Shown: positions 31,165-39,737 of the stretch, one piece after another | How positions within the stretch are numbered: position 1 is the stretch's first letter | Layout: each line of letters starts with the position of its first letter | Source: Clostridia bacterium | Lineage (GTDB): Bacteria > Bacillota > Clostridia > Oscillospirales > Acutalibacteraceae | Length of the DNA stretch: 39,737 bases | Reading direction: 5' to 3' | Assembly: GCA_017449935.1 (NCBI GenBank) | Contig: JAFSYP010000116.1 | Location: 1-39,737 of the forward strand | Made by a program: the position numbers and the translations under genes | The notes under the pieces: generated by a model | The model's input: the letters and a program-made list of their open reading frames with translations, nothing else | Told to the model about the DNA's origin: nothing | Database searches by the model: none

Positions 31165-34100
31165 ATGCTGAAAAACATTTGCAAGCGCACGCTGAGCACG
31201 CTTCTGGCGATCGTGATGATCGTCACGACGTTCTGCTTTGCAGACCTCGGTCTGTTTGCGAACGCGTGGGTACAAGTGGACAAGATCAAGTCCTCGGGAC
31301 GCCCGAACGTGAAGTTCTACGTGCCGGAAACGATCTACAAGAACCCGAACGGCACCGGGTACCAGTACTTTGTCGATGCGGACAGCTCCGGCAATTTGAG
31401 TACGAACCCGGAAAAGACGACCGGTTCGATCTCGTTCTATTCGGACTCGCTGTTTTCGTCGCTGACGATCACGCGTTCGGACGTGAGCGGGTCGTATACA
31501 GACAGCAACAAGACGCTGTATACGAAAACGTTCTCGGACGGCGATGCGGACGCGGGCACCGTGATCACATGGACGGCGAACTATGTTGTGGACGGCAAGA
31601 ACTACCGCAGTATTGCGCACACGTACGTTTACGCGCCGTTCCAGGGCATGATCGGTTCGGGCTTCCATGCGCAGAGAAAGTACTGGTATATCACGCACTA
31701 TGCGCAGCACGCGGCGATCCATACGCTGACGGGCTTCCATTCGTATGCCGCCGCCAACGGCAACTGCAAATGGGGCGGCACGTACTCCGGCGTCCTGACG
31801 CCGTGGTCTATCCCGATCGGTACGGACACGCCGAACGCCACCAGCTATTTCGGCAGCGGCAACGGCGCGACGCAGAATGGGTATGCATTCCTGACTGCGT
31901 CCTCCAACTCATCGGATAAGTATTTCTACTACGAGGACTACGGCAGCGATTCCAGCAGCGGCCATACCGCGACGCAGGCCACCTCCACCGTCAGCGCCGG
32001 CAACTTCACCGTCGACACCAGCCGTTACAGCAACACGGCTCAGATCCCGAACCTGCAGGCGGCGTCGTATGAGATCGGCATCATTTACGCCAACCCCGCC
32101 GACGTGAGCCACGAGGTCGCGACGAACACGAGCGCCTCGACGGCGCCGTCGGACTATTCGCGCTACTACGACGGCAACGACCACAAGACGGACGGCGGCA
32201 ACTCCGAGGCGCACTATACCTCGACGCACGTCAGCTCGCAGATCCCGCCCACCGGCGTGGCCGCGCCGGCGGCAGGCGCCTCCGCGACGTATCAGCTCTG
32301 GATCCAGCAGTATTCCTACCATTTCTACGACGGTACTGCGGGCAACCTGTACATCCGGCAGTATGACCGCACGCGTCTGAACGTGACGATGGTCAACAAG
32401 TCTGCGCTGCGTAATATCTACCGCACGGCGAGCAGTCTGGCGGTGGACTATACCGGCACGGGCCCGTCGTACTCCAACTATTCGACCTTCCTGACAAAGC
32501 TGGAGGCGGCCGGCACGGTGCTGGGCAACCCGACGGCGTCCGCGTCGGATATCAGCACCGCCACGACCAATCTGACGTCGGCGTACAACAGCCTGAACGG
32601 CCAGCTCTCGCCGATCACGGGCGCGTTCCATCCCGTGTCCATCACGTTCTACGTGCCGGAGCTGATCTATCTGAAGCCCAACACGACAAACAGCACGACG
32701 ATGAGCTCGATGAACTCGATGAGCGCATTCCAGTATTACGTCGACCGCGCGACCTCGTCGAACAGCTTCTCGCTGCGTACGGGCGAAAACACGACGGGCA
32801 ACATCTACTTCTCCTGCTCCCAGGCGACGAAGGTCAAGAGCATCTCCTGCTCGGGCGCGACCCCGGTATTGAGCGCGTCCTCTTCCAATAACGGCACGCT
32901 GGAATGCACGATCAATTCCGGCACGATGGCAACTGCCGTCACGCACAATTCGCAGGCGACGCTGACGTGGACGGTCACCTATACGGTCGGCGGCGTCGAC
33001 TACACGGCCAAGAGCTATACGCGCGTCTACGCGCCGTACTCCTGGGCGGTGGCGAGCGCATATTCCAACCGTGATAAGCGAGGCAAAGAAGCGGCGACAG
33101 GCGGCTGTCTCTGGGTCACGGGTGTGCACAGCTACTCCGAAAACGACAACGGCAGAGACGCAAACGGCGCCATGAAGTATCAGCCGCTGCTTACGAGTAC
33201 GATCGACACTTTTGCGCTCGGCTACATGGGCTCCGGCGGCGGTGATACCGGCGACTATCTGAGCTGGAACGGCAACGGCCCGGGATATTCCGGCTTCTTC
33301 AACCGTGACGACCGCACGTCCGGTTCGTATACCGGCAGACATGAGGGTAATATCACGGTCGACAGCAGCCGCTATTCCACATACAACATACCGAACTTTC
33401 ATTTTGGCTTCGACTCCTATGACCAGCGTTTGTATTACAGCACACAGCAAACATCAATTTATTTAAAGTATAAAAAAGCAAATAAAACAGAGCAGACAGT
33501 TTATTCGCACAGCTACAATTCCCAAGGGTATCATTCGGGCGGAACCCGCGATGCGTCCGGTGCAGAAGACTGGCAGAAGACGTACAGACTGAACGATACG
33601 ACATATTGCCCGGTCGATACCCAGCAAATCACGCTGCACGCCTACACATATGCAAAGGACGACGAGCACGCGGCTTCGGCAGACAACAAACTTCTCATCA
33701 ATACCACCACGGTCAATAAATCCACGATGCGTACCAAGTATGAAGGAATGGTCAACAAGGGCTACCAGTCGCAGTGGTATACCACCGATTCATATAACGC
33801 GTTCCAGAACGCGCTGAAGGCAGCGGCGGAGAAGCTGGGCGACCCCACGAACACGGATACCACCACGTCCATCACGGCGCTGGAGACGGCGGAGTCGAAC
33901 CTCGTCTTCAACACCGGCACGGCGACGGTCAAGCATTACAGCAACACGAAGGTGGACGGCGAGTACCGTCTGCTCGGCACCGACTACAAAACCTATAACT
34001 ACGGCGATACGATCAGCGCCGGCCCCAACGAATACCCCGGTTACGTCTACAAGGGCTACACGACGACCGGCCCGACTAACCTGTTCGATTCGCCGACGTA

Positions 34101-37100
34101 CGCGTCAAAGCTGCCGGCGACGATCACCGGCATGTCCTCCTGGTCGTACGACCGGGCGACCGACACGTTCTCCATGACGACGACGTCGGCCGACAAAACG
34201 ACGCCGTACGAAAGCTCGAGCTACTTCATGATGAACGTCACGGGCAGCACGACGTACGAGATCTCCTACGAATACTCCGGCAGCGTGATGTCCCCGCTGA
34301 ATGCGGATGGTTCCGTCCAATTCATTAACGGACAAGGTCAGGGCGGCGCGCAGATCTTTGTCTTCGCCTACACGTCGACGTCGCCGTCCTCCTCGACGCG
34401 CGCCTCGACGTGGATCCCGTATTCCCGCCAGGTCGACCTCGCGACCTACGGCAGCACCGACATTTTTACGAAGGTGCGCGCCACCTTCACCACGCCGTCC
34501 AACGCGAAGGTGCTCCAGGTCCGTATCGGCGGCGGCGGCTACACGTACGGCGACGTGAAATTCCGCAACATCTACATCGGCAAGACCGATAACTATACGC
34601 TCAGCGGCACGCCGACGTCGGGCAACCCGCCCACGTCGACGCGCATTCAGGCGAGCACGTACAACTATATGCTGTGGTACGAGCCGCAGAAGTATACCGT
34701 GACGTACGACCCGAACGGCAGCGGCACGGGCGACCAATGGGACGCCACCTACAACGGCGTCCACACCGATACGGTCGATCTCAAGACCGGCTCCAACGCG
34801 GCGACCTACGACGCGAAGTACAAGGTCGGCCAGAGCCGGACCGCCCCGACCTATCCCGGCCACTCCTTCGCCGGGTGGCAGTGCTCCGGCACGTTCCACG
34901 GCGTGCTCGCGGACGCCACGACCATCTACTGGTGCTATGCGAGCGACAGCATCCGGTTCACCGCGCAGTGGACGCCAAACAATTATAATATATATTACGC
35001 GCCGAACGGCGCGAACAGCAGCCCGGCCAACTCGCTCCTGGGCACATACAACTATGACCAGAACGTCACGGCAGGCGCCTGTGTCCAGGGCTGGGAGAAA
35101 ACGGGCTACACGTTCGACGGCTGGGCGCTGTCGACGACCGGCGCCGCCGCGGTCACAGCGAACAACTCGATCGGCGTCAGCGTGATCGCCCAGGCGCAGA
35201 GCAAGACGACGGCAAGCTCCTCTACGCAGGATCTGTACCTGTATGCCCACTGGACGCCGAACAACTACACGCTGACGTTCGCGCCGGCCGGCGGCTGGAT
35301 CACGTCGGGCAGCGGCTTCAGCGAGGGCTCCGGCAACCAACAAAAGACCGTGACCTACGCGAACACGTACGGCGCGTCGGCCGGCGGCAAGACCTGGCCG
35401 TCCAACCCCGTGAAGAACGGCTATGCCTTCAACGGCTGGAAGAACGGCTCCACGACCTTCACGTCCGGCGGCACGGTGTCGATCACCGGTGACACGACGA
35501 TCACGGCGAACTATACCAAGAACACCGCCAACGTGGTCTATAACCTCAACGACGGCACGCACACGAATGAGAACTACATGGCGCTTTCGACGACCGCGAG
35601 GACGCCGTCCGCGTCGGGGATCGCGTACACGTATTCTGCGCCCTCTGATACCGCAACCAGCAGTTATGCCACGTTCAAGCTCAACGGCGGCAGCACCATC
35701 GCCGTCGCCAACACGCTGAACAACACAAACGCGATCTTCTCGATGATGCCGATCGAGCTGCCGGCAGGCACCTACGGCCTGAAGATCAAGAAGATCAGCG
35801 GTTCCGTCACAGCGGGCAGCGGCACGACGCTCGTCTGGGAGCTGCTCGACGAAAACGGCGTCTCGCTCTCCACGCGTATCCATAAGGACTTTTCAGGCGA
35901 CACGACGCGTACCTTCACCCTTAACTCGGCGTTCAAGGGCAACGTCGCCATCTGGGCCTATGACGAAAGCACGACCACGCGGATCTCTGCGGACAACGCG
36001 GTGTTCGCGATGAACCTGACCAAGACCAGCGCCGCGCCGAGCAATTATGAATATACGCGTCCGTCGTACATGATGCCGATCAGCTCGACGGCGAAGTATC
36101 CGTCCGCGGCGCTGCCCAATATCACGCGCGATTACTATACCTTCAACGGCTGGTACACCGCGGCGACCGGCGGCACCAAGGTCACGACGAACACGGCTAC
36201 CGGCACGAGCACGGCGACCAAGACGCTCTATGCGCACTGGACGCAGCACAACTACGTCATCAGCTTCGACGGCAACGGCGCGACGTCCGGTACGATGGAT
36301 TCGGTCACGACGCATGAAGAAGAGTACGCCTTGTTCCAAAATGCCTACGCCAGGACGGGCTATACGTTCGTCGGCTGGACGTACGAAGCGATGGATTGGG
36401 ACGACTTCCTCACCGAGTACGGCTATTCGAATTTGTCGCTCGAAGAAATCATGTCGCGTTCCAGCGCCGCCGGTCTTACAACCGGTCACGGCTGGTACAC
36501 GGAAGACAACAACGGCTATGGCTACTACGGTTACTGGCTTGAGACAGACCCCGATTGGGATCCGCCTACCGGCTATGACAGCTCGACCGAGACGTGGACC
36601 ACGACGCTCTACGCTCTCTGGAAACCGAATACGTATACTATTACATATAAGTTCGGCTCCACGACGCTCGGCACGCAGGACGTGACCTATGACGACGGCA
36701 ACACCCTGTGGGCATACAGCAGCATCCCGACGGCGAACCTCCCCGGCAATAACTTCACGACGCTGTACGGCTGGGCGACGGACGCCGATACGGCGACGAG
36801 GACCTATGCGCCCAGCGCCTCGATCAACGGCCCCTGCGCCTCCGGCGACCTGACGCTGTACGCGATTTTCTCGCGCACGCCGAAGTTCCACTACTACTCG
36901 AACGGCACGACGTATGTCAACGGTACAAATGCGCTCAGCAAGACGCAGTACCTCTACAAAGACTCCAGCGGGACCGCGAAATACACCCTGGATCTCCCGG
37001 CGGCGACCGCCATCGGCACGCCGAGCGGCTGGTCAAATAAAGTCGGCTGGCGCGACGACTCGACGAACGGCGACAAGGAGAAAGATTTCGGCGGGACCTA

Positions 37101-39737
37101 CACCGGCGACTCGCAGGATATTTACGCGGTCTACTCCCGCACGGCGAGCTTCTACCAGGGCATCAACACCGGCGGCAACGCGACGAAAAATGACGCGACG
37201 CAGTACATGAACGCCCACAGCCAGCAGAACTCCGCCTCTGTTAAGACGCCCGCGGCCATCGCGGCGGTCGACTCGAACTACGGCTGGACCGCGATCGGCT
37301 GGCGCGACGACACGACCGCCGACAACTATGAGTACAACACCACGGCGGCGAACGTCGAGATCACCGCTAACCAGCAGAACTTCTACGCGGTCTATCACCG
37401 CGACGTGACGCTCGTCCACGACGGCAACGGGCAGAACAGCTCCGGCGGCGGCAGCACCGATGATGTGGTCCTCAAGCAGTACTACAACACCAACAGCAAC
37501 GCTTCGACCTCGACCACGGGTACCGTCAGCACGGTGAAGTTCACGACCAACGCCAACGGCTTCATCAAGACCGGCTACACGTTCCAGCACTGGTGCTCGA
37601 TCGCCAACCCGACGTCGTCGAACCCCGGCACGACCTACACGGCCGGCTCCACGGCGGACGCGCAGAAGGTCAGCTTCTCGCCGGCGTACAACGCCACGTC
37701 GACGCAGCGCGTCAAGACGATCTACGCGATCTGGGGCGCGAACGGCTACACCGTGTCGTACGCGGCCGGTACGGGCGGCAGCGGCTCCACCGCCACAACG
37801 GCGACGCAGAACTGTACCTATGACCAGACCTACACGGCCTACACGAACGGCACGACGGCCGCGGCAACGGTAACGGCGTTCACCAAGACCGGTTACCACT
37901 TCACCGGCTGGAACACCGTGGCGAGCCCGACTTCGTCGAACCCCGGCATCGCAGTAGCGGCCGGCGGTACGTACTCGAACCTCTCCGCCACCAACGGCGC
38001 CTCCGTCACGCTGTACGCGCAGTGGGCGGCCAATACCTACACGGTGACGTTCTACAACCACGGCACGAAGATCGCCAACAACGGCACGTCGTTCACCAAC
38101 GATGTGCAGTTCACCTATGATTCGGCGCAGGCGCTGCCCGCGATCGCCAACATGAACGTGTATACCACGAAAAACAAAACAACGGATTCAAGTAACAACC
38201 GGTACTACGGCTGGGTATTCATCGGCTGGGCGACGTCGGCGAATGCGACAAAGATTAACTATGACGGCGCAAGTACGCAATTGACCGACGGCGCGTCCGT
38301 CAAGAACCTGACGAGCACGTCCGGCGGCACAGTCAGCCTCTATGCCGTTTGGAGAAAGTCGATCAACTTCCGTTGGCTCGGCGCCGACAATCACGTTTCG
38401 TACGCCAAGGACGAAAACAGCACAGCGCTGGCAACAGCCAATTCCCAAACGCAGTATTACTATACGACGAACTTCTCGACATTCCGCCTGAGCACGTCCT
38501 CTTCTAATGTCGGAACGGAGTCCCTGATGATGAAGGCGAATCCGGGAACGACCTCCGCATGGGCATTCCTAAATTGGCGCAGAAGCGGCGACGTCGGCAC
38601 GACCGCGTGCTATGACGCGGGTTCGACTGTAACGTCGACCAACATCACGGGCGAGAATCCGTCGGCGTTCACGGACAGCGTGACGGCAACGTCCTACACA
38701 TTCCGTGCGCAGTATACGCGCAACGTGGAGTTCTACTCCGGCAAGTATGCCGACAGGAACAACACGAACACGACGCCGAAAAACCATGCGACGGTTGTGC
38801 AGACGCGTACGGCAGACGAAAATAAATTCAAATTGACCTTGCCGTCGGCTGTGTCGATCGGCAACAGCTTCACCTTCTACGGCTTTGTCGACAACGACAC
38901 GACCGTGCCGACGACGTCCGATCCGACGAAGGTAACGGCGACCACCACATCCGCAGGCCCGTTCTACGCGGTCTACAAGCGCACGATCAAGATCGTGTAC
39001 AACAGCGCATACGATACGAGCAACATACCGACCGCCGACCAAGCCACGCAGTACTACAACACCGGCAACAGCGGCACAACCGCCGGCACGAACCCGAAGG
39101 GCACCGTCACCGCGTCGCACCTGACCAGCACGCTGACGCGCACCGGTTATACATGGGTAGGCTGGAACACGGCCGCAAACGACAACGCGACTGCGGGCAG
39201 CGGTCTGTCGAGCTGTACCTACACCCCGCTCCTGACGGACGGCGCGACCAAAAACCTGTACGCCACCTGGTCGATCAACAGTCATAAACTGACTGTCGCG
39301 AGAAACATGGGTACCGGTACGGTCAAGGCGACGTTCGGCAGCACGACGCTGCAGGTGGGCGGCACGGCGACAAACAACTCGGTCAACTACAATACGTCGA
39401 TTACGCCGAGCGCGCAGACGAACCCGACCGGCTACACGTTCTCGAACTGGTCGTCGAGCGTCAGCGATCTGACGATCACAAACAATACGGCGTTCAACAT
39501 GCCGGACAGCGATCTGACGATCACAGCGAACTACACGATCAACAACCACAAGCTGACAGTCGCGAGAAGCGGCGGCACGTCGACCGCCGTGGTCAAGGCG
39601 ACGTTCGGCACCACGACGCTGCAGGTGGGCGGCACGGCGACGGCGAACTCGGTCGACTACAATACGTCGATCACGCCGAGCGCGACGGGCAACTACACCG
39701 GCTACACGTTCACCGGCTGGACGTCGAGCGTCAGCGG
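31165..39737 (+). CDS. giant secreted repeat protein (InlB-B-repeat/Flg_new-like), 3' end beyond the window
   Basis: The frame is open from ATG 31165 (ribosome site GGAGGAA) to the window edge, 2857 codons with no stop. Residues 1-34 are a signal peptide (TLLAIVMIVTTFCF). Two related N-terminal domains follow at about 48-475 and 491-917, each opening with FYVPE(T/L)IY and ending in a helical FIVAR-like stretch. About 990-1145 looks like a beta-sandwich. From about 1176 on there are some 15 modules of the InlB-B/Listeria-Bacteroides type (pattern YTVTYDPNG, GYTFDGW, LYAHW), interrupted near 1480-1620 by another beta-sandwich-like insert. Composition is rich in Thr, Ser, Asn, Tyr and Gly. Such proteins are usually wall-attached adhesins, but the anchoring end is not visible here. 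Confidence 0.9.
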   Translation, partial: MLKNICKRTLSTLLAIVMIVTTFCFADLGLFANAWVQVDKIKSSGRPNVKFYVPETIYKNPNGTGYQYFVDADSSGNLSTNPEKTTGSISFYSDSLFSSLTITRSDVSGSYTDSNKTLYTKTFSDGDADAGTVITWTANYVVDGKNYRSIAHTYVYAPFQGMIGSGFHAQRKYWYITHYAQHAAIHTLTGFHSYAAANGNCKWGGTYSGVLTPWSIPIGTDTPNATSYFGSGNGATQNGYAFLTASSNSSDKYFYYEDYGSDSSSGHTATQATSTVSAGNFTVDTSRYSNTAQIPNLQAASYEIGIIYANPADVSHEVATNTSASTAPSDYSRYYDGNDHKTDGGNSEAHYTSTHVSSQIPPTGVAAPAAGASATYQLWIQQYSYHFYDGTAGNLYIRQYDRTRLNVTMVNKSALRNIYRTASSLAVDYTGTGPSYSNYSTFLTKLEAAGTVLGNPTASASDISTATTNLTSAYNSLNGQLSPITGAFHPVSITFYVPELIYLKPNTTNSTTMSSMNSMSAFQYYVDRATSSNSFSLRTGENTTGNIYFSCSQATKVKSISCSGATPVLSASSSNNGTLECTINSGTMATAVTHNSQATLTWTVTYTVGGVDYTAKSYTRVYAPYSWAVASAYSNRDKRGKEAATGGCLWVTGVHSYSENDNGRDANGAMKYQPLLTSTIDTFALGYMGSGGGDTGDYLSWNGNGPGYSGFFNRDDRTSGSYTGRHEGNITVDSSRYSTYNIPNFHFGFDSYDQRLYYSTQQTSIYLKYKKANKTEQTVYSHSYNSQGYHSGGTRDASGAEDWQKTYRLNDTTYCPVDTQQITLHAYTYAKDDEHAASADNKLLINTTTVNKSTMRTKYEGMVNKGYQSQWYTTDSYNAFQNALKAAAEKLGDPTNTDTTTSITALETAESNLVFNTGTATVKHYSNTKVDGEYRLLGTDYKTYNYGDTISAGPNEYPGYVYKGYTTTGPTNLFDSPTYASKLPATITGMSSWSYDRATDTFSMTTTSADKTTPYESSSYFMMNVTGSTTYEISYEYSGSVMSPLNADGSVQFINGQGQGGAQIFVFAYTSTSPSSSTRASTWIPYSRQVDLATYGSTDIFTKVRATFTTPSNAKVLQVRIGGGGYTYGDVKFRNIYIGKTDNYTLSGTPTSGNPPTSTRIQASTYNYMLWYEPQKYTVTYDPNGSGTGDQWDATYNGVHTDTVDLKTGSNAATYDAKYKVGQSRTAPTYPGHSFAGWQCSGTFHGVLADATTIYWCYASDSIRFTAQWTPNNYNIYYAPNGANSSPANSLLGTYNYDQNVTAGACVQGWEKTGYTFDGWALSTTGAAAVTANNSIGVSVIAQAQSKTTASSSTQDLYLYAHWTPNNYTLTFAPAGGWITSGSGFSEGSGNQQKTVTYANTYGASAGGKTWPSNPVKNGYAFNGWKNGSTTFTSGGTVSITGDTTITANYTKNTANVVYNLNDGTHTNENYMALSTTARTPSASGIAYTYSAPSDTATSSYATFKLNGGSTIAVANTLNNTNAIFSMMPIELPAGTYGLKIKKISGSVTAGSGTTLVWELLDENGVSLSTRIHKDFSGDTTRTFTLNSAFKGNVAIWAYDESTTTRISADNAVFAMNLTKTSAAPSNYEYTRPSYMMPISSTAKYPSAALPNITRDYYTFNGWYTAATGGTKVTTNTATGTSTATKTLYAHWTQHNYVISFDGNGATSGTMDSVTTHEEEYALFQNAYARTGYTFVGWTYEAMDWDDFLTEYGYSNLSLEEIMSRSSAAGLTTGHGWYTEDNNGYGYYGYWLETDPDWDPPTGYDSSTETWTTTLYALWKPNTYTITYKFGSTTLGTQDVTYDDGNTLWAYSSIPTANLPGNNFTTLYGWATDADTATRTYAPSASINGPCASGDLTLYAIFSRTPKFHYYSNGTTYVNGTNALSKTQYLYKDSSGTAKYTLDLPAATAIGTPSGWSNKVGWRDDSTNGDKEKDFGGTYTGDSQDIYAVYSRTASFYQGINTGGNATKNDATQYMNAHSQQNSASVKTPAAIAAVDSNYGWTAIGWRDDTTADNYEYNTTAANVEITANQQNFYAVYHRDVTLVHDGNGQNSSGGGSTDDVVLKQYYNTNSNASTSTTGTVSTVKFTTNANGFIKTGYTFQHWCSIANPTSSNPGTTYTAGSTADAQKVSFSPAYNATSTQRVKTIYAIWGANGYTVSYAAGTGGSGSTATTATQNCTYDQTYTAYTNGTTAAATVTAFTKTGYHFTGWNTVASPTSSNPGIAVAAGGTYSNLSATNGASVTLYAQWAANTYTVTFYNHGTKIANNGTSFTNDVQFTYDSAQALPAIANMNVYTTKNKTTDSSNNRYYGWVFIGWATSANATKINYDGASTQLTDGASVKNLTSTSGGTVSLYAVWRKSINFRWLGADNHVSYAKDENSTALATANSQTQYYYTTNFSTFRLSTSSSNVGTESLMMKANPGTTSAWAFLNWRRSGDVGTTACYDAGSTVTSTNITGENPSAFTDSVTATSYTFRAQYTRNVEFYSGKYADRNNTNTTPKNHATVVQTRTADENKFKLTLPSAVSIGNSFTFYGFVDNDTTVPTTSDPTKVTATTTSAGPFYAVYKRTIKIVYNSAYDTSNIPTADQATQYYNTGNSGTTAGTNPKGTVTASHLTSTLTRTGYTWVGWNTAANDNATAGSGLSSCTYTPLLTDGATKNLYATWSINSHKLTVARNMGTGTVKATFGSTTLQVGGTATNNSVNYNTSITPSAQTNPTGYTFSNWSSSVSDLTITNNTAFNMPDSDLTITANYTINNHKLTVARSGGTSTAVVKATFGTTTLQVGGTATANSVDYNTSITPSATGNYTGYTFTGWTSSVS
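39274..39737 (+). repeat. 264-bp near-identical tandem repeat at the end of the giant gene
   Basis: The unit starting ATCAACAGTCATAAACTG (39274) recurs at 39538 (ATCAACAACCACAAGCTG), period 264 bp or 88 codons. Parts are nearly identical in DNA, for example GACGCTGCAGGTGGGCGGCA. The second copy is cut by the window end, so more copies may follow. Confidence 0.85.

Noticed and set aside
31909-33450. Long minus-strand open frame opposite the giant gene (also at 34105-35883, 35893-36891, 37033-38061 and 38569-39549)
   Set aside because: These Arg/Val-rich frames are mirror images of the plus-strand gene's heavy use of ACG, TCG, GCG and GGC codons. They lack ribosome sites and recognisable domains.

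Overview
The window reads as a chromosomal, near-origin segment of a Gram-positive anaerobe of the class Clostridia, most likely a gut Oscillospiraceae/Ruminococcaceae-type bacterium. This is inferred from gene content and order (mnmG-rsmG-noc-soj-spo0J, dnaN-yaaA-recF-remB, dnaX-ybaB-recR with an SRP RNA), from strong GGAGG-type ribosome binding sites, from parS sites of the Bacillus/Clostridium type, and from an AbrB-like regulator with a C-terminal Cys cluster. No 16S gene or other species-level marker is present.

Layout. (1) 0.1-3.6 kb, minus strand: an accessory cassette of two overlapping large serine recombinases preceded by an HTH/zinc-ribbon protein and a SHOCT-like small protein, with a 64-bp imperfect tandem repeat upstream. 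(2) 3.8-5.5 kb, minus: two terminators, tRNA-Tyr(GTA), tRNA-Thr(TGT) and an AI-2E family membrane protein. (3) 5.6-8.2 kb, plus: hom-lysC, the aspartate/threonine branch, with an internal lysC ribosome binding site. (4) 8.2-13.6 kb, plus: amidohydrolase, ferredoxin-type aldo/keto reductase, mnmG (carrying a parS site) and rsmG. (5) 13.6-19.9 kb, plus: noc, a second parS, soj, spo0J, then an overlapping run of ApbE lipoprotein, NusG-domain-II membrane protein, Gx-transporter-like membrane protein and a secreted subtilase. The middle three resemble parts of flavin-based extracellular electron transfer loci. (6) 19.9-25.7 kb, minus: dnaX-ybaB-recR and dnaN-yaaA-recF-remB, with the SRP RNA upstream of dnaX. 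dnaA is not beside dnaN. (7) 25.8-27.8 kb: dut, a membrane acyltransferase whose reading frame is only continuous through a -1 shift at an A AAA AAG heptamer, and an AbrB-family regulator. (8) 27.8-30.4 kb, minus: an overlapping pair encoding a membrane-anchored extracellular metallo-beta-lactamase-fold protein and a membrane-tethered subtilase. (9) 30.4-31.2 kb: a divergent control region with a 15-bp tandem repeat, a strong promoter and GC-rich palindromic repeats. (10) 31.2 kb to the window end, plus: one giant secreted repeat protein, at least 2857 codons, still open at the edge. It has two copies of a roughly 440-residue N-terminal domain, then many InlB-B-repeat-like modules.

How it fits together: the core is housekeeping DNA replication, segregation, tRNA modification and amino-acid synthesis. 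The two converging blocks (mnmG-to-subtilase and dnaX-to-remB) meet tail to tail at a shared bidirectional terminator, unlike the usual divergent arrangement around dnaA/oriC. The accessory parts are the recombinase cassette at the left, the flavinylation/protease run appended to spo0J, and the surface-protein/protease/MBL cluster at the right. The best candidates for something unusual are the frameshifted acyltransferase, the spo0J-linked flavinylation/protease operon, the giant surface protein with its palindrome-rich leader, and a short iteron-like array between dnaN and recR.
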